A stretch of 34,369 nucleotides of DNA from DAIDKA01 sp035506335 (lineage in GTDB: Bacteria; Pseudomonadota; Gammaproteobacteria; Steroidobacterales; Steroidobacteraceae), in contig DATJPN010000006.1 in assembly GCA_035506335.1 (NCBI GenBank), positions 1 through 34,369 of the forward strand, written 5' to 3'. The notes beneath the pieces were generated by a model that saw only the letters and a list, made by a program, of their open reading frames with translations, made no database searches and was not told the origin of the DNA. Both the position numbers and the translations under genes were made by a program. Numbering within the stretch: the stretch's first letter is position 1; each line of letters starts with the position of its first letter. Of this stretch, positions 7,139 to 14,556 are shown piece after piece.

Positions 7139-7830
7139 GCGGCGGTCCTCGACTCATCCCGCGCCAGCGTCCCCTTGTCCATGTGCAGCAGGCGGCTCGC
7201 ATAGGCCGCGGCCCGCGGATCGTGCGTCACCATGACGATGGTCTTGCCCTGCTTCTGGTTCAGGATGGTCAGCAGCTGCAGGATTTCCTCGGCGCTCTCG
7301 CGGTCCAGGTCACCGGTGGGCTCATCGCACACCAGCAGCGTCGGGTCGGCGATCAGGGCCCGGGCGATGGCGACCCGCTGCTGCTGGCCGCCGGACAGTT
7401 CGGTGGGCTTGTGGCTGGCGCGGTCCGACAGTCCCACGAGCGCGAGGGCCGCCGCGACGTTGGCCTTGCGCTGGGCGCGCGAGAGCCGCGTGAGCAGCAG
7501 CGGCACCTCGACGTTGCGCTCGGCCGAGAGCACCGGCAGCAGGTTGTAGAACTGGAACACGAATCCGACGTGGCGCGCGCGCCAGGCCGCCAGCTGCGAG
7601 CCGGAGAGCCGGTCGAGGCGCTCCCCCGCCACCGTGATCTGGCCCTCATCGGGCTTGTCGAGGCCGCCGATCAGGTTGAGCAGGGTGGTCTTGCCGGAGC
7701 CCGAGGGACCCATCAGGCCGAGGAACTCGCCGCTCTGCACTTCGAGGTTCAGCGAGTGCAGGACCTCGACACGCTGCCGCCCGCGTGTGTAGCTCTTCAC
7801 GACATTCTGCAACGACACCACAGCAGTCAT
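7135..7830 (-). CDS. ABC transporter ATP-binding protein, MacB/LolD family
   Basis: A complete 231-aa ATPase. It has Walker A GPSGSGKTT (41-49), a Q-loop at FQFYNLLP, the signature LSGGQQQR (145-152), Walker B LLVCDEPTGDLD (165-176), and the switch histidine in VTHD (His203). The VFQFYNLLPVLSAERNVEVPL stretch is typical of the MacB/LolD/FtsE branch. It is cytoplasmic and should pair with the two FtsX-type permeases that follow. GAGAGG upstream of ATG 7830 serves as the ribosome-binding site. It starts 11 nt after the adaptor gene ends. All catalytic residues are present, so it should be active. Confidence 0.93.
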   Translation of the reverse strand: MTAVVSLQNVVKSYTRGRQRVEVLHSLNLEVQSGEFLGLMGPSGSGKTTLLNLIGGLDKPDEGQITVAGERLDRLSGSQLAAWRARHVGFVFQFYNLLPVLSAERNVEVPLLLTRLSRAQRKANVAAALALVGLSDRASHKPTELSGGQQQRVAIARALIADPTLLVCDEPTGDLDRESAEEILQLLTILNQKQGKTIVMVTHDPRAAAYASRLLHMDKGTLARDESRTAA

Positions 7831-7841
7831 GGAACCTCTCC

Positions 7842-8894
7842 CTATTTCGTATTCGGCGCCTCGTTCAGGAACGACACCCGCGCGCCCATCTCGGGCAGGA
7901 TGCGCGGATCCTTCTGCATGAAGCCCACGCGCACCTTCACCGTGGCCTTGGAGCGATCCGCCGTCGGAATGATCGCCAGCACCGAACCCGGAATGTTCCA
8001 GTCGGGGTAGGCGTTCAGGCGCACCGTCGCCGGCTGGCCGATATGCACTCGGTTGATGAAGTTCTCGCTCACGTCCACTTCGACCTCCAGCGAGTCCATG
8101 TCGACGATCGTGCCGATACCGGTGCGCGCGAAGCCGCCGCCCGCGGACATCGGCGAAACGATTTCACCTTTCTGGGCGACCTTGACGGTGATGACGCCGT
8201 CGAACGGGGCCCGTACGGTCATGTCGTCCTCGTTGCGCTGCGCGACCTGCACCTGGGCCTGCGCGACCTCGACCATGCGCTGCTTGACGTTGAGGTCGGA
8301 CTGCACCGCATTGAAATTGGCCTTGTCGGCGTCGAAGTCCTGCGCGCTGATCACCCCGGCGGCCCGCTGCTTCTGGTTGCGATCGAAGATCGGGCCGGCA
8401 TCGGCCACCGCGACCCGGGCGGCCTCGAGGCTCGCCTGCGCCTGCGCCAGCTGAGCCTGGGCGGCGTGCAGCTCCGCAAGCGTGTTGGTGTCGTCCAGCC
8501 GGGCGACGATTTCCCCTTCATGGACGCGCTGCCCGTCCTCGATGCGCAGGTCGACCACCCGGCCGATCGCCTTGGCGGACACCGTCGCCTGCCTCTGGGC
8601 GACGACATACCCGGAGGCATCCAGGGCGGTGCTGCCGGCCGGCACCGCAGCCGGGGCACTGGTGGAGTCGGTGCCGGCACTCGAGACGGCCGGATCGGCG
8701 GCCGTGCTGGCCGTGGCAGCGCCCGACGAAGCGTGGGGACGCAGGAAGAACCAGGCGCCGGCGCCAGCCAGGATCACCAGAATCAGGAGGTAAACAATCC
8801 ATATCGGCGCCGAACCCCTTCGATCTGGTGCCGAACCTGCTGTTTCGCCGCGATCGATTCGAAGTTGTTCGAGAAGCTTGGCCTTATCGTCCAT
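7842..8894 (-). CDS. Periplasmic adaptor (HlyD/MacA family) of the ABC export system
   Basis: A 350-aa membrane fusion protein. One N-terminal membrane anchor lies at about 31-51 (IWIVYLLILVILAGAGAWFF), then a long Ala/Ser/Thr linker to about residue 88. A split biotinyl-lipoyl domain follows (ATVSAKAIGRVVDLRIEDGQ, later MTVRAPFDGVITVKVAQKGE) around an alpha-helical hairpin rich in Ala/Gln (about 135-215). A beta-barrel domain follows (LEVEVDVSENFINRVHIGQP). Such adaptors link inner-membrane MacB-type permeases to a TolC-type outer-membrane channel; no TolC gene is in the window. It is the first gene of the operon, about 39 nt after the predicted transcription start. The start codon is ATG 8894. 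Confidence 0.9.
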   Translation of the reverse strand: MDDKAKLLEQLRIDRGETAGSAPDRRGSAPIWIVYLLILVILAGAGAWFFLRPHASSGAATASTAADPAVSSAGTDSTSAPAAVPAGSTALDASGYVVAQRQATVSAKAIGRVVDLRIEDGQRVHEGEIVARLDDTNTLAELHAAQAQLAQAQASLEAARVAVADAGPIFDRNQKQRAAGVISAQDFDADKANFNAVQSDLNVKQRMVEVAQAQVQVAQRNEDDMTVRAPFDGVITVKVAQKGEIVSPMSAGGGFARTGIGTIVDMDSLEVEVDVSENFINRVHIGQPATVRLNAYPDWNIPGSVLAIIPTADRSKATVKVRVGFMQKDPRILPEMGARVSFLNEAPNTK

Positions 8895-8935
8895 ACGCCA
8901 GTCGTATCCCCCCGGAATTGGCGCCGGTCTTGTGA

Positions 8936-8953
8936 TGGTGTTATATCACACCA
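8936..8953. promoter_or_regulatory. 18-bp palindromic operator candidate of the ABC export operon
   Basis: TGGTGT and ACACCA form perfect 6-bp arms around a 6-bp AT-rich centre. The palindrome overlaps the predicted -10 box and part of the spacer of the export operon promoter, the usual position for a TetR- or MarR-type repressor site. A second inverted repeat, CCAAA-TCAG-TTTGG (8951-8964), adjoins it and covers the rest of the spacer. No regulator gene is adjacent, so the binding protein would be encoded elsewhere. Confidence 0.5.
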
Positions 8954-8967
8954 AATCAGTTTGGCAA
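8940..8967 (-). promoter_or_regulatory. Predicted sigma70 promoter of the ABC export operon
   Basis: Read on the minus strand, TTGCCA (8962-8967) and TATAAC (8940-8945) are separated by 16 bp. This is a good match to the vegetative promoter consensus in an otherwise GC-rich genome. Transcription would start near 8933, leaving a leader of about 39 nt before the adaptor ATG at 8894. Confidence 0.6.
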
Positions 8968-9012
8968 CACCGTCCGTCGGATGACGGCTGAAATTCTTGC
9001 CGCCAACCTCGA

Positions 9013-9044
9013 CTGCGGCCCGCCCCCCCCCCGGGGCGCCGCAG
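9013..9044. repeat. Ten-base poly-C tract inside a 7-bp inverted repeat
   Basis: CTGCGGC (9013-9019) and GCCGCAG (9038-9044) can pair around an 18-nt loop containing an uninterrupted run of ten C (9023-9032) and a GGGG. It lies in the 160-bp spacer between the export promoter and the end of the DUF2934 gene, just after that gene's stop on the minus strand. It may act as a GC-rich transcription barrier. The homopolymer is also prone to length change or sequencing error. Confidence 0.5.
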
Positions 9045-9054
9045 CCCAGGCGGG

Positions 9055-9306
9055 TCACTGCGCCGCGCTGTGCGCGCCGTTCAACAGCGCATCGACTTCC
9101 TTCTCGGCGGCCAGCCAGTCCTCGGCCTCCCCGCCTGGGCCGAAACCCCGACGTTCGGCCCGCAGGTAGGCGGAGTAGGCGATCATGCCGCGGCGCTCAT
9201 CGGCGGTCACGACCGGAGGTTTCACCGTTGCGCGGCGTTTGCGGGGTTTGGCCGTACGCGGCACGGGGGAGGATTTCGGGGAGGCGGTGGTCCGACGGCT
9301 GGCCAT
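9055..9306 (-). CDS. DUF2934 family small protein with basic N-terminal tail
   Basis: An 83-aa protein starting at ATG 9306, preceded by GAGGAG about 9 nt upstream. A much longer frame open from 9990 is a shadow of galU. Residues 1-34 are rich in Arg, Lys, Ser, Thr and Pro (MASRRTTASPKSSPVPR, TAKPRKRRATVKPP). Residues about 36-75 match the DUF2934 pattern: an IAYSAYLRAERRG helix, then a Gly-rich turn and AEDWLAAEKEVDALL. The function of DUF2934 is unknown; it is common in soil and rhizosphere proteobacteria. It follows galU by 80 bp on the same strand and could share its transcript. Confidence 0.75.
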   Translation of the reverse strand: MASRRTTASPKSSPVPRTAKPRKRRATVKPPVVTADERRGMIAYSAYLRAERRGFGPGGEAEDWLAAEKEVDALLNGAHSAAQ

Positions 9307-9386
9307 GAGGGGTCTCCTCGGTGGGGACGAAAGCAACCCACAAGGCCATGCAAGCCCGGTGCCCGAGCCGGCCGCATCGGCCGTCT

Positions 9387-10346
9387 TCAGGACCTGCGAC
9401 CGGACTTGCGCGCGGCCTTGCTCACTTTTCTGCCTGCACTGCCGCCCGCCGGCGTGGTGGCGAGCGATTTCGAAATACCCAGCAGATAGCGGCGGAAGTC
9501 CCGGCCCAGCGTGGGATGACCCAGCGCGTACTCCACCGTGGCCTGCAGGTAACCGAGCTTGTTGCCGCAGTCGTAGCGCTTGCCCCTGAAGCGATAGGCG
9601 TACACGGCCTCCTCGCCCATCAGCGCGGCAATGCCATCGGTGAGCTGGATCTCGCCGCCGGCGCCGCGGCCGATGCGCGCCAGGTGCTCGAATATCGAGG
9701 CGGTGAGCACGTAGCGGCCCACCACCGCGAGATTGGACGGCGCCTGCGCCGGTTTGGGCTTCTCGACGATGCTGCGCACCCGCGCGGTGCTCGACCTGTC
9801 GGCCTCGATTTCGACGATGCCGTACTTGTCCGTGTCCTTGTGCGGCACCATTTCGACGCCGAGCACGCTCGCGCGCTTGGCGGCGTAGACCTCGGCCATC
9901 TGCTCCAGGCAGGTCGTCGGCTCCGCGCGGATCAGGTCGTCCGCGAGATGCACGAAGAAGGGCTCCGAGCCGACGGCCGGCTGCGCGCACAGCACCGCGT
10001 GGCCGAGCCCCAGGGGCGCGGCCTGGCGGATGTAGATGCAGGTGGCGTACGACGGCAGCACGCTGCGGATCTGGTTCAGCAGATCACTCTTGCCCTGGGA
10101 CTCCAGCAGGTGCTCGAGTTCCTGGTCCGAATCGAAATGGTCCTCGATGGCCCGCTTCGATGCGCCGGTGATGAACACCAGCTTGCGCGCTCCGGCGGCG
10201 AGCGCCTCCTCCACCGCGTACTGGATGAGCGGCTTGTCCACGACGGGGAGCATTTCCTTGGGGCTGGCCTTCGTGGCAGGCAGGAACCGGGTGCCGCGTC
10301 CCGCGACCGGGAATACGGCGGTCCGAATGGCCGGCTGTGATCTCAT
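9387..10346 (-). CDS. galU: UTP--glucose-1-phosphate uridylyltransferase
   Basis: A 319-aa enzyme that makes UDP-glucose from UTP and glucose-1-phosphate for cell-surface polysaccharides and trehalose. The nucleotide-binding signature AGRGTRFLPATKASPKEMLP lies at residues 14-33. FVHLADDLI, the VEKPKP segment and the GGEIQLTDGIAAL helix are typical of bacterial GalU. GAGG 7 nt before ATG 10346 supports the start. The last 25 or so residues (from SKSLATTPAGG) form a Lys/Arg/Ser/Ala-rich tail (GRKVSKAARKSGRRS) beyond the catalytic fold. The gene follows ihfB by 67 bp on the same strand, a place where some gammaproteobacteria have other envelope genes. Confidence 0.95.
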   Translation of the reverse strand: MRSQPAIRTAVFPVAGRGTRFLPATKASPKEMLPVVDKPLIQYAVEEALAAGARKLVFITGASKRAIEDHFDSDQELEHLLESQGKSDLLNQIRSVLPSYATCIYIRQAAPLGLGHAVLCAQPAVGSEPFFVHLADDLIRAEPTTCLEQMAEVYAAKRASVLGVEMVPHKDTDKYGIVEIEADRSSTARVRSIVEKPKPAQAPSNLAVVGRYVLTASIFEHLARIGRGAGGEIQLTDGIAALMGEEAVYAYRFRGKRYDCGNKLGYLQATVEYALGHPTLGRDFRRYLLGISKSLATTPAGGSAGRKVSKAARKSGRRS

Positions 10347-10413
10347 GCATCAACCTCGAGGAGACGATCCGACGCCGGCAAGTGTACCGGACGGATCCGA
10401 CGGCGGCGTGAAG

Positions 10414-10716
10414 TCAGTCGCGGATCGGCTGATCGGCGCCTTCGTTGACCCGCTCGCGCAGATCCTTGCCGGGCTTGAAGTGCGGAACGTATTTGCCGGA
10501 GAGCGCAACGGCCTCCCCGGTCTTCGGATTGCGCCCCTGGCGCGGCGGCCGGAAGTGCAGCGAGAAACTGCCGAAGCCGCGGATCTCGATGCGCTCCCCC
10601 TGGGAGAGCGCATCGCTCATGATCTCGAGGATCTGCTTCAGCGCCAGTTCGACATCCTTGGCCGGCAGGTGCTTCTGCTTGGCCGTGATGACTTCAATCA
10701 GTTCAGATTTGGTCAT
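10414..10716 (-). CDS. ihfB: Integration host factor subunit beta
   Basis: A 100-aa HU/IHF-family DNA-bending protein. The N-terminal helices (MTKSELIEVITAKQKHL) and the ERIEIRGFGSFSLHFRPPR strand are typical of the beta subunit. The DNA-clamping arm GRNPKTGEAVALSGKYVPHF contains the intercalating proline region, and FKPGKDLRERVN closes it. It partners with IhfA to bend DNA in recombination, replication and promoter activation. It lies 26 bp downstream of rpsA, the standard order in gammaproteobacteria, and is probably co-transcribed with it. Length matches the family. Confidence 0.96.
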   Translation of the reverse strand: MTKSELIEVITAKQKHLPAKDVELALKQILEIMSDALSQGERIEIRGFGSFSLHFRPPRQGRNPKTGEAVALSGKYVPHFKPGKDLRERVNEGADQPIRD

Positions 10717-10742
10717 TGGGTGCCCGTAGCAGGAGTTTGCCG

Positions 10743-12419
10743 TCAGCCGCGATCACCGATCTGCTGCTTGAGCAGGTCGCCGAGGCTCGTGCCCGTGGTC
10801 GAGGTCTGCTCGGAGCGGTAGCTCTGCACCGCCTCGGCTTCCTCGTGCATTTCCTTGGCCTTGATGGACAGGGAAATCGTGCGGGTCTTGCGGTCCACGC
10901 CGGTGAACTTGGCGTCGATCTCCTGCCCGACCTTCAGCACCGTGCGCGCGTCCTCGACGCGGTCACGGGCCAGATCCGAGCCGCGCAACTGGCCTTCGAC
11001 GCCGTTGCCGAGGTCGATGATGGCGCCGCGCGCGTCCACTTCCTTGACCACGCCGCGAACGATCGTGCCCTTCGGGAACTCGGCGATGTAGGCCGAGAAC
11101 GGATCCTTCGCGAGCTGCTTGATCCCGAGCGAAATGCGCTCGCGGTCCGGGTCGATCGCGAGGACCATGGCCTCGACCTGCTGGCCCTTCTGGTAGTTGC
11201 GCACCGCCTCCTCGCCGGGCATGTCCCAGGAGATGTCCGACAGGTGCACCAGACCGTCGATGTTGCCCGACAGGCCGATGAAGATGCCGAAGTCCGTGAT
11301 GGACTTGATCTGCCCGCTGACCTTGTCGCCACGGTTGAAGTTCTCGGCGAACTCCTTCCAAGGATTGGCCTGGCACTGCTTGAGCCCGAGGGAGATGCGG
11401 CGACGCTCCTCATCCACGTCGAGGACCATGACCTCGACTTCCTGGCCGGTGTGGACCACCTTGGCCGGATTGACGTTCTTGTTGGTCCAATCCATCTCGG
11501 AGACGTGGACGAGGCCTTCGACGCCGTCCTCGATCTCCACGAATGCGCCGTAGTCGGCGATGTTCGTGACCTTGCCGAACACGCGGGTGTTGGGCGGATA
11601 GCGCCGGGCGATGTTCTCCCAGGGATCCGCTCCGAGCTGCTTCAGGCCGAGGGAGACCCGCGAGCGCTCGCGATCGAACTTCAGGATGCGCACCTCGATC
11701 TCATCGCCGACCTTGACGACTTCGGACGGGTGCTTGACGCGCTTCCAGGCCATGTCGGTGATGTGCAGCAGGCCATCAATCCCGCCCAGGTCGACGAACG
11801 CACCGTAATCGGTGAGGTTCTTGACCGAGCCGCGCACCACGGCGCCTTCCTGCAGATTGTCCATGAGCGCGCTGCGCTCGGCGGAGAACTCCTGCTCGAC
11901 CACGGCGCGGCGCGACACCACGACGTTATTGCGTTTCTGGTCCAGCTTGATGACCTTGAACTCGAGCGGCTTGCCCTCCAGGTACGAAGTGTCACGTACC
12001 GGGCGCACATCGACGAGCGAGCCCGGCAGGAACGCGCGGACATTCTCGATCTCGACGGTGAAGCCGCCCTTGACGCGGCCGGTGATGACACCGGTCACGA
12101 TCTGGGAATCATTGAAGGCCGTCTCCAGGCGCGTCCAGGTGCGGGCACGCTTGGCCTTCTCGCGGGACAGGCGCGTCTCGCCGTTGCCATCCTCGACGGA
12201 ATCCAGCGCCACCTCGACCATGTCGCCGGTCTTGACCTCGAGCTCACCGCGCTCGTTCTTGAACTGCTCGACGGGGATGACGGCTTCGGACTTGAGGCCG
12301 ACGTTGACGATGACGATGTCCTCGGTGACATCGACCACCAACCCTGTGAGGATCATCCCGGGACGGATGCGCTGGTTGGCGAGACTTTCTTCGAAAAGCT
12401 GGGCGAAACTTTCTGTCAT
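10743..12419 (-). CDS. rpsA: 30S ribosomal protein S1
   Basis: A 558-aa protein starting at ATG 12419 (MTESFAQLFEESL), very close to the 557 aa of E. coli S1; the frame open upstream to 12476 adds unrelated residues. It contains six S1/OB-fold repeats; repeats 3-6 are recognisable by recurrent motifs such as YGAFVDLGGIDGLLHITDM, ADYGAFVEIEDGVEGLVHVS and FGIFIGLSGNIDGLVHLSD. S1 binds mRNA at the ribosome and unfolds leaders for translation initiation. AGCAGG lies just before the start. The gene follows cmk after a 123-bp leader and precedes ihfB, as in most gammaproteobacteria. S1 usually represses its own mRNA. Confidence 0.97.
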   Translation of the reverse strand: MTESFAQLFEESLANQRIRPGMILTGLVVDVTEDIVIVNVGLKSEAVIPVEQFKNERGELEVKTGDMVEVALDSVEDGNGETRLSREKAKRARTWTRLETAFNDSQIVTGVITGRVKGGFTVEIENVRAFLPGSLVDVRPVRDTSYLEGKPLEFKVIKLDQKRNNVVVSRRAVVEQEFSAERSALMDNLQEGAVVRGSVKNLTDYGAFVDLGGIDGLLHITDMAWKRVKHPSEVVKVGDEIEVRILKFDRERSRVSLGLKQLGADPWENIARRYPPNTRVFGKVTNIADYGAFVEIEDGVEGLVHVSEMDWTNKNVNPAKVVHTGQEVEVMVLDVDEERRRISLGLKQCQANPWKEFAENFNRGDKVSGQIKSITDFGIFIGLSGNIDGLVHLSDISWDMPGEEAVRNYQKGQQVEAMVLAIDPDRERISLGIKQLAKDPFSAYIAEFPKGTIVRGVVKEVDARGAIIDLGNGVEGQLRGSDLARDRVEDARTVLKVGQEIDAKFTGVDRKTRTISLSIKAKEMHEEAEAVQSYRSEQTSTTGTSLGDLLKQQIGDRG

Positions 12420-12542
12420 ACCTGCTACTTGTACGGGCACTTGAGGCAGCCCGAGCCGGAATTGTGGTTGATACACTGCACGCGACTTTCCACGGTCGCG
12501 TACAACCTGTTCCCGTAACGCGCGAGCGCGGCCTTGGAGCTC
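12420..12542 (-). promoter_or_regulatory. rpsA leader region with a candidate GGA-loop hairpin
   Basis: This is the longest gap in the housekeeping block. On the minus strand, CGCGAC and GTCGCG (12481-12500) form a perfect 6-bp stem closing an 8-nt loop that contains GGA, about 60 nt before the rpsA ATG. In E. coli the rpsA leader uses hairpins with GGA-type loops as S1 autoregulatory elements, so this may be the equivalent. I found no clear promoter hexamers. The equivalence is inference only. Confidence 0.35.
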
Positions 12543-13217
12543 CTACGGCCACAGCGAGCGGCTGCGTCCCAATGCCAGAACCTGTTCGACCACGTCCGCG
12601 ATGCGCAGCTGCGTGGAATCGATCACGTGGGCGTCGGGTGCGGGCCTCAGGGGCGCGACGGCGCGCGTCGAATCCTTGAGGTCCCGTTCGGCTATCTCGC
12701 GCGAAAGGGCGGCAAGGCTAACACCGGACCCCTTGTCTTTCAACTGCTTATAGCGCCTCAGGGCGCGCTCCTCGGGCGTGGCCGTCAGAAACACCTTGAG
12801 GGGGGCATCCGGGAACACCACGGTGCCCATGTCCCGCCCGTCGGCGATGAGGCCCGGCTCGCGGGCGAAGCGCCGCTGGCGCTCCAGCAGGGCCTCGCGG
12901 ACTGCAGGCCACGCCGCCACCCGCGAGGCGCCCATGCCCGCCTCGGCGGTGCGCACCAGGGCGGTCACCTCCCGGCCCGATAGCCAGATCCGCTCCTCAT
13001 CCTCCACGGCTCCGAAGGCCGCATCCAGGTTCCTCGCGGCCGCGGCATGCCCGGACATATCGTCCGGCTCAAGCCCGAGCTGTTGCCCGGACAGGGCGAC
13101 CAGGCGATACAGCGCCCCGCTGTCCAGCAGATGCCATTTCAGCCGGGCGGCCACCATGCGACTGATCGTGCCCTTGCCGGAGCTCGTGGGACCATCGAGG
13201 GTGACGACCGTGACCAT
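12543..13217 (-). CDS. cmk: Cytidylate kinase
   Basis: A 224-aa nucleoside monophosphate kinase that phosphorylates CMP and dCMP using ATP. The P-loop is GPTSSGKGT (residues 9-17), and DSGALYRLVAL forms the start of the CMP-binding domain. IADGRDMGTVVFPDAPLKVF is the conserved segment with substrate-binding Arg/Asp, followed by TATPEERALRRYKQL. IAERDLKDSTRAVAPLRPAPD is the lid and C-terminal signature. It lies 9 bp after aroA and upstream of rpsA, the classical aroA-cmk-rpsA order. Length and motifs are normal for bacterial Cmk. Confidence 0.96.
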   Translation of the reverse strand: MVTVVTLDGPTSSGKGTISRMVAARLKWHLLDSGALYRLVALSGQQLGLEPDDMSGHAAAARNLDAAFGAVEDEERIWLSGREVTALVRTAEAGMGASRVAAWPAVREALLERQRRFAREPGLIADGRDMGTVVFPDAPLKVFLTATPEERALRRYKQLKDKGSGVSLAALSREIAERDLKDSTRAVAPLRPAPDAHVIDSTQLRIADVVEQVLALGRSRSLWP

Positions 13218-13226
13218 CAGCCAAGG

Positions 13227-14546
13227 CTAGAGGGCGCTGATGCGGATGCCAACACCCTGGGCGAGATCGACGAAACCGGGGAAGGAGGTCGCGACATTGG
13301 CCACGTCGAGTATGCGCAGGGGCGCGCTCGCCCTGAGGCTCGCGACCGCAAAGGCCATGGCGATGCGGTGGTCGCCGTGACTGTCCACGGTGCCGCCCGT
13401 GAACCCGCGGCCCCCACGGATGCGGATACCGTCGGGCAGCAGGGTGTGCTCGACCCCGAGCGCCTGCAGTCCCTCGGCCATGACGGCGAGGCGATCGCTC
13501 TCCTTGACGCGCAGTTCCCCGGCGCCGCGCACCACCGTTTCGCCCTCGGCGCAGGCCGCGGCGATGAAGAACACCGGAAATTCATCGATCGAGAGCGGGA
13601 CCAGGGCCTCGGGCACTTCGATGCCACGCAGGCGACCGGCCCGCACCTCGAGGTCGGCGAGCGGCTCGCCCACCGGGTCCGCCGCGGCGCCCCGGGGATG
13701 CACGCTGATCCGCGCGCCCATCAGCTGCAACATCTGCAGCAGTCCGGTACGCGTCGGATTCACGCCGACATTGCGCAGCCATAGCCCCTCCTCGGCCGCC
13801 AGCACCCCGGCCACGAGGAAGAAGGCAGCCGAGGAGAAGTCCGCCGGCACTTCGATGTTCGTCCCCACCAGGTGCTGGCCGCCGACCAGGCTCACGGTCG
13901 CGCCTTCGCGGGTGACCCGCGCCCCGAAGGCCCCCAGCATGCGCTCGGTGTGGTCGCGGGTCGGTGCGGGCTCCGTCACCCGCGTGCGCCCCGTGGCCGA
14001 GAGCCCCGCAAGCAGGATGGCCGATTTGACCTGGGCGCTGGCCACGGGCATGGCGTAGTCGATGCCGTGCAGGATGCGTCCACCATGCAAGACCACCGGC
14101 GGGCGGCCCTCGTGGGTGGTGATCTCGGCCCCCATCCGGCGCAGGGGCCCGGCGACGCGTTCCATGGGCCGGCGCATCAGCGAGGCATCACCGATCAGGG
14201 TCGAGGAAAACGGCCTTCCGGCCAGCAGCCCCATGGACAGGCGCATGGCCGTGCCGGCATTGCCCATGTCGAGCGGCGCTGCCGCGGCGTGCAGGCCGTC
14301 GGCGCCCACGCCATGGACGATGACGCGCGTCGGCTCGGGCCGCTCGATCCGCACGCCGAGCGCGCCGAGCGCGCCCAAGGTCGCCAGGCAGTCTTCGCTC
14401 GCCAGGAAGCCGCGGATGTGGGTCGGGCCGGTCGCGATCCCGCCGAGCATCAACGAGCGATGCGAGATGGATTTGTCACCCGGGACCGTCACCTCGCCGC
14501 CGACCCGCGCGCCCGGTTCGACCTGGTATTCCTTCACGCCCGCCAC
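13227..14546 (-). CDS. aroA: 3-phosphoshikimate 1-carboxyvinyltransferase (EPSP synthase)
   Basis: A 439-aa enzyme that joins phosphoenolpyruvate and shikimate-3-phosphate, the sixth shikimate step. The substrate-binding signature is VPGDKSISHRSLM near residue 20. LDMGNAGTAMRLSMGLLAG is the glycine-containing PEP/glyphosate loop, and LRVKESDRLAVMAEGL is the second signature. HGDHRIAMAFAVA completes the active site. The start is GTG 14546 without a strong ribosome-binding site; coupling from pheA, 10 bp upstream, is likely. Unlike the Pseudomonas arrangement I know, there is no fused or adjacent tyrA. The PEP loop has the ordinary Gly, so nothing suggests glyphosate insensitivity. Confidence 0.96.
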   Translation of the reverse strand: MAGVKEYQVEPGARVGGEVTVPGDKSISHRSLMLGGIATGPTHIRGFLASEDCLATLGALGALGVRIERPEPTRVIVHGVGADGLHAAAAPLDMGNAGTAMRLSMGLLAGRPFSSTLIGDASLMRRPMERVAGPLRRMGAEITTHEGRPPVVLHGGRILHGIDYAMPVASAQVKSAILLAGLSATGRTRVTEPAPTRDHTERMLGAFGARVTREGATVSLVGGQHLVGTNIEVPADFSSAAFFLVAGVLAAEEGLWLRNVGVNPTRTGLLQMLQLMGARISVHPRGAAADPVGEPLADLEVRAGRLRGIEVPEALVPLSIDEFPVFFIAAACAEGETVVRGAGELRVKESDRLAVMAEGLQALGVEHTLLPDGIRIRGGRGFTGGTVDSHGDHRIAMAFAVASLRASAPLRILDVANVATSFPGFVDLAQGVGIRISAL

Positions 14547-14556
14547 CGCCCAGGGC

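Noticed and set aside
9055..9990. Long 311-aa minus-strand reading frame across the galU 3' half and the DUF2934 gene
   Set aside because: The upper part is a shadow of galU in another frame with low-complexity Arg/Gly-rich translation. Only the last 83 codons, with their own ATG and ribosome-binding site, look like a protein.
10716..12518. 600-aa plus-strand frame opposite rpsA
   Set aside because: It is the antisense of rpsA, rich in Asp/Leu/His/Val from reversed S1 repeats. It matches no family and has no ribosome-binding site.
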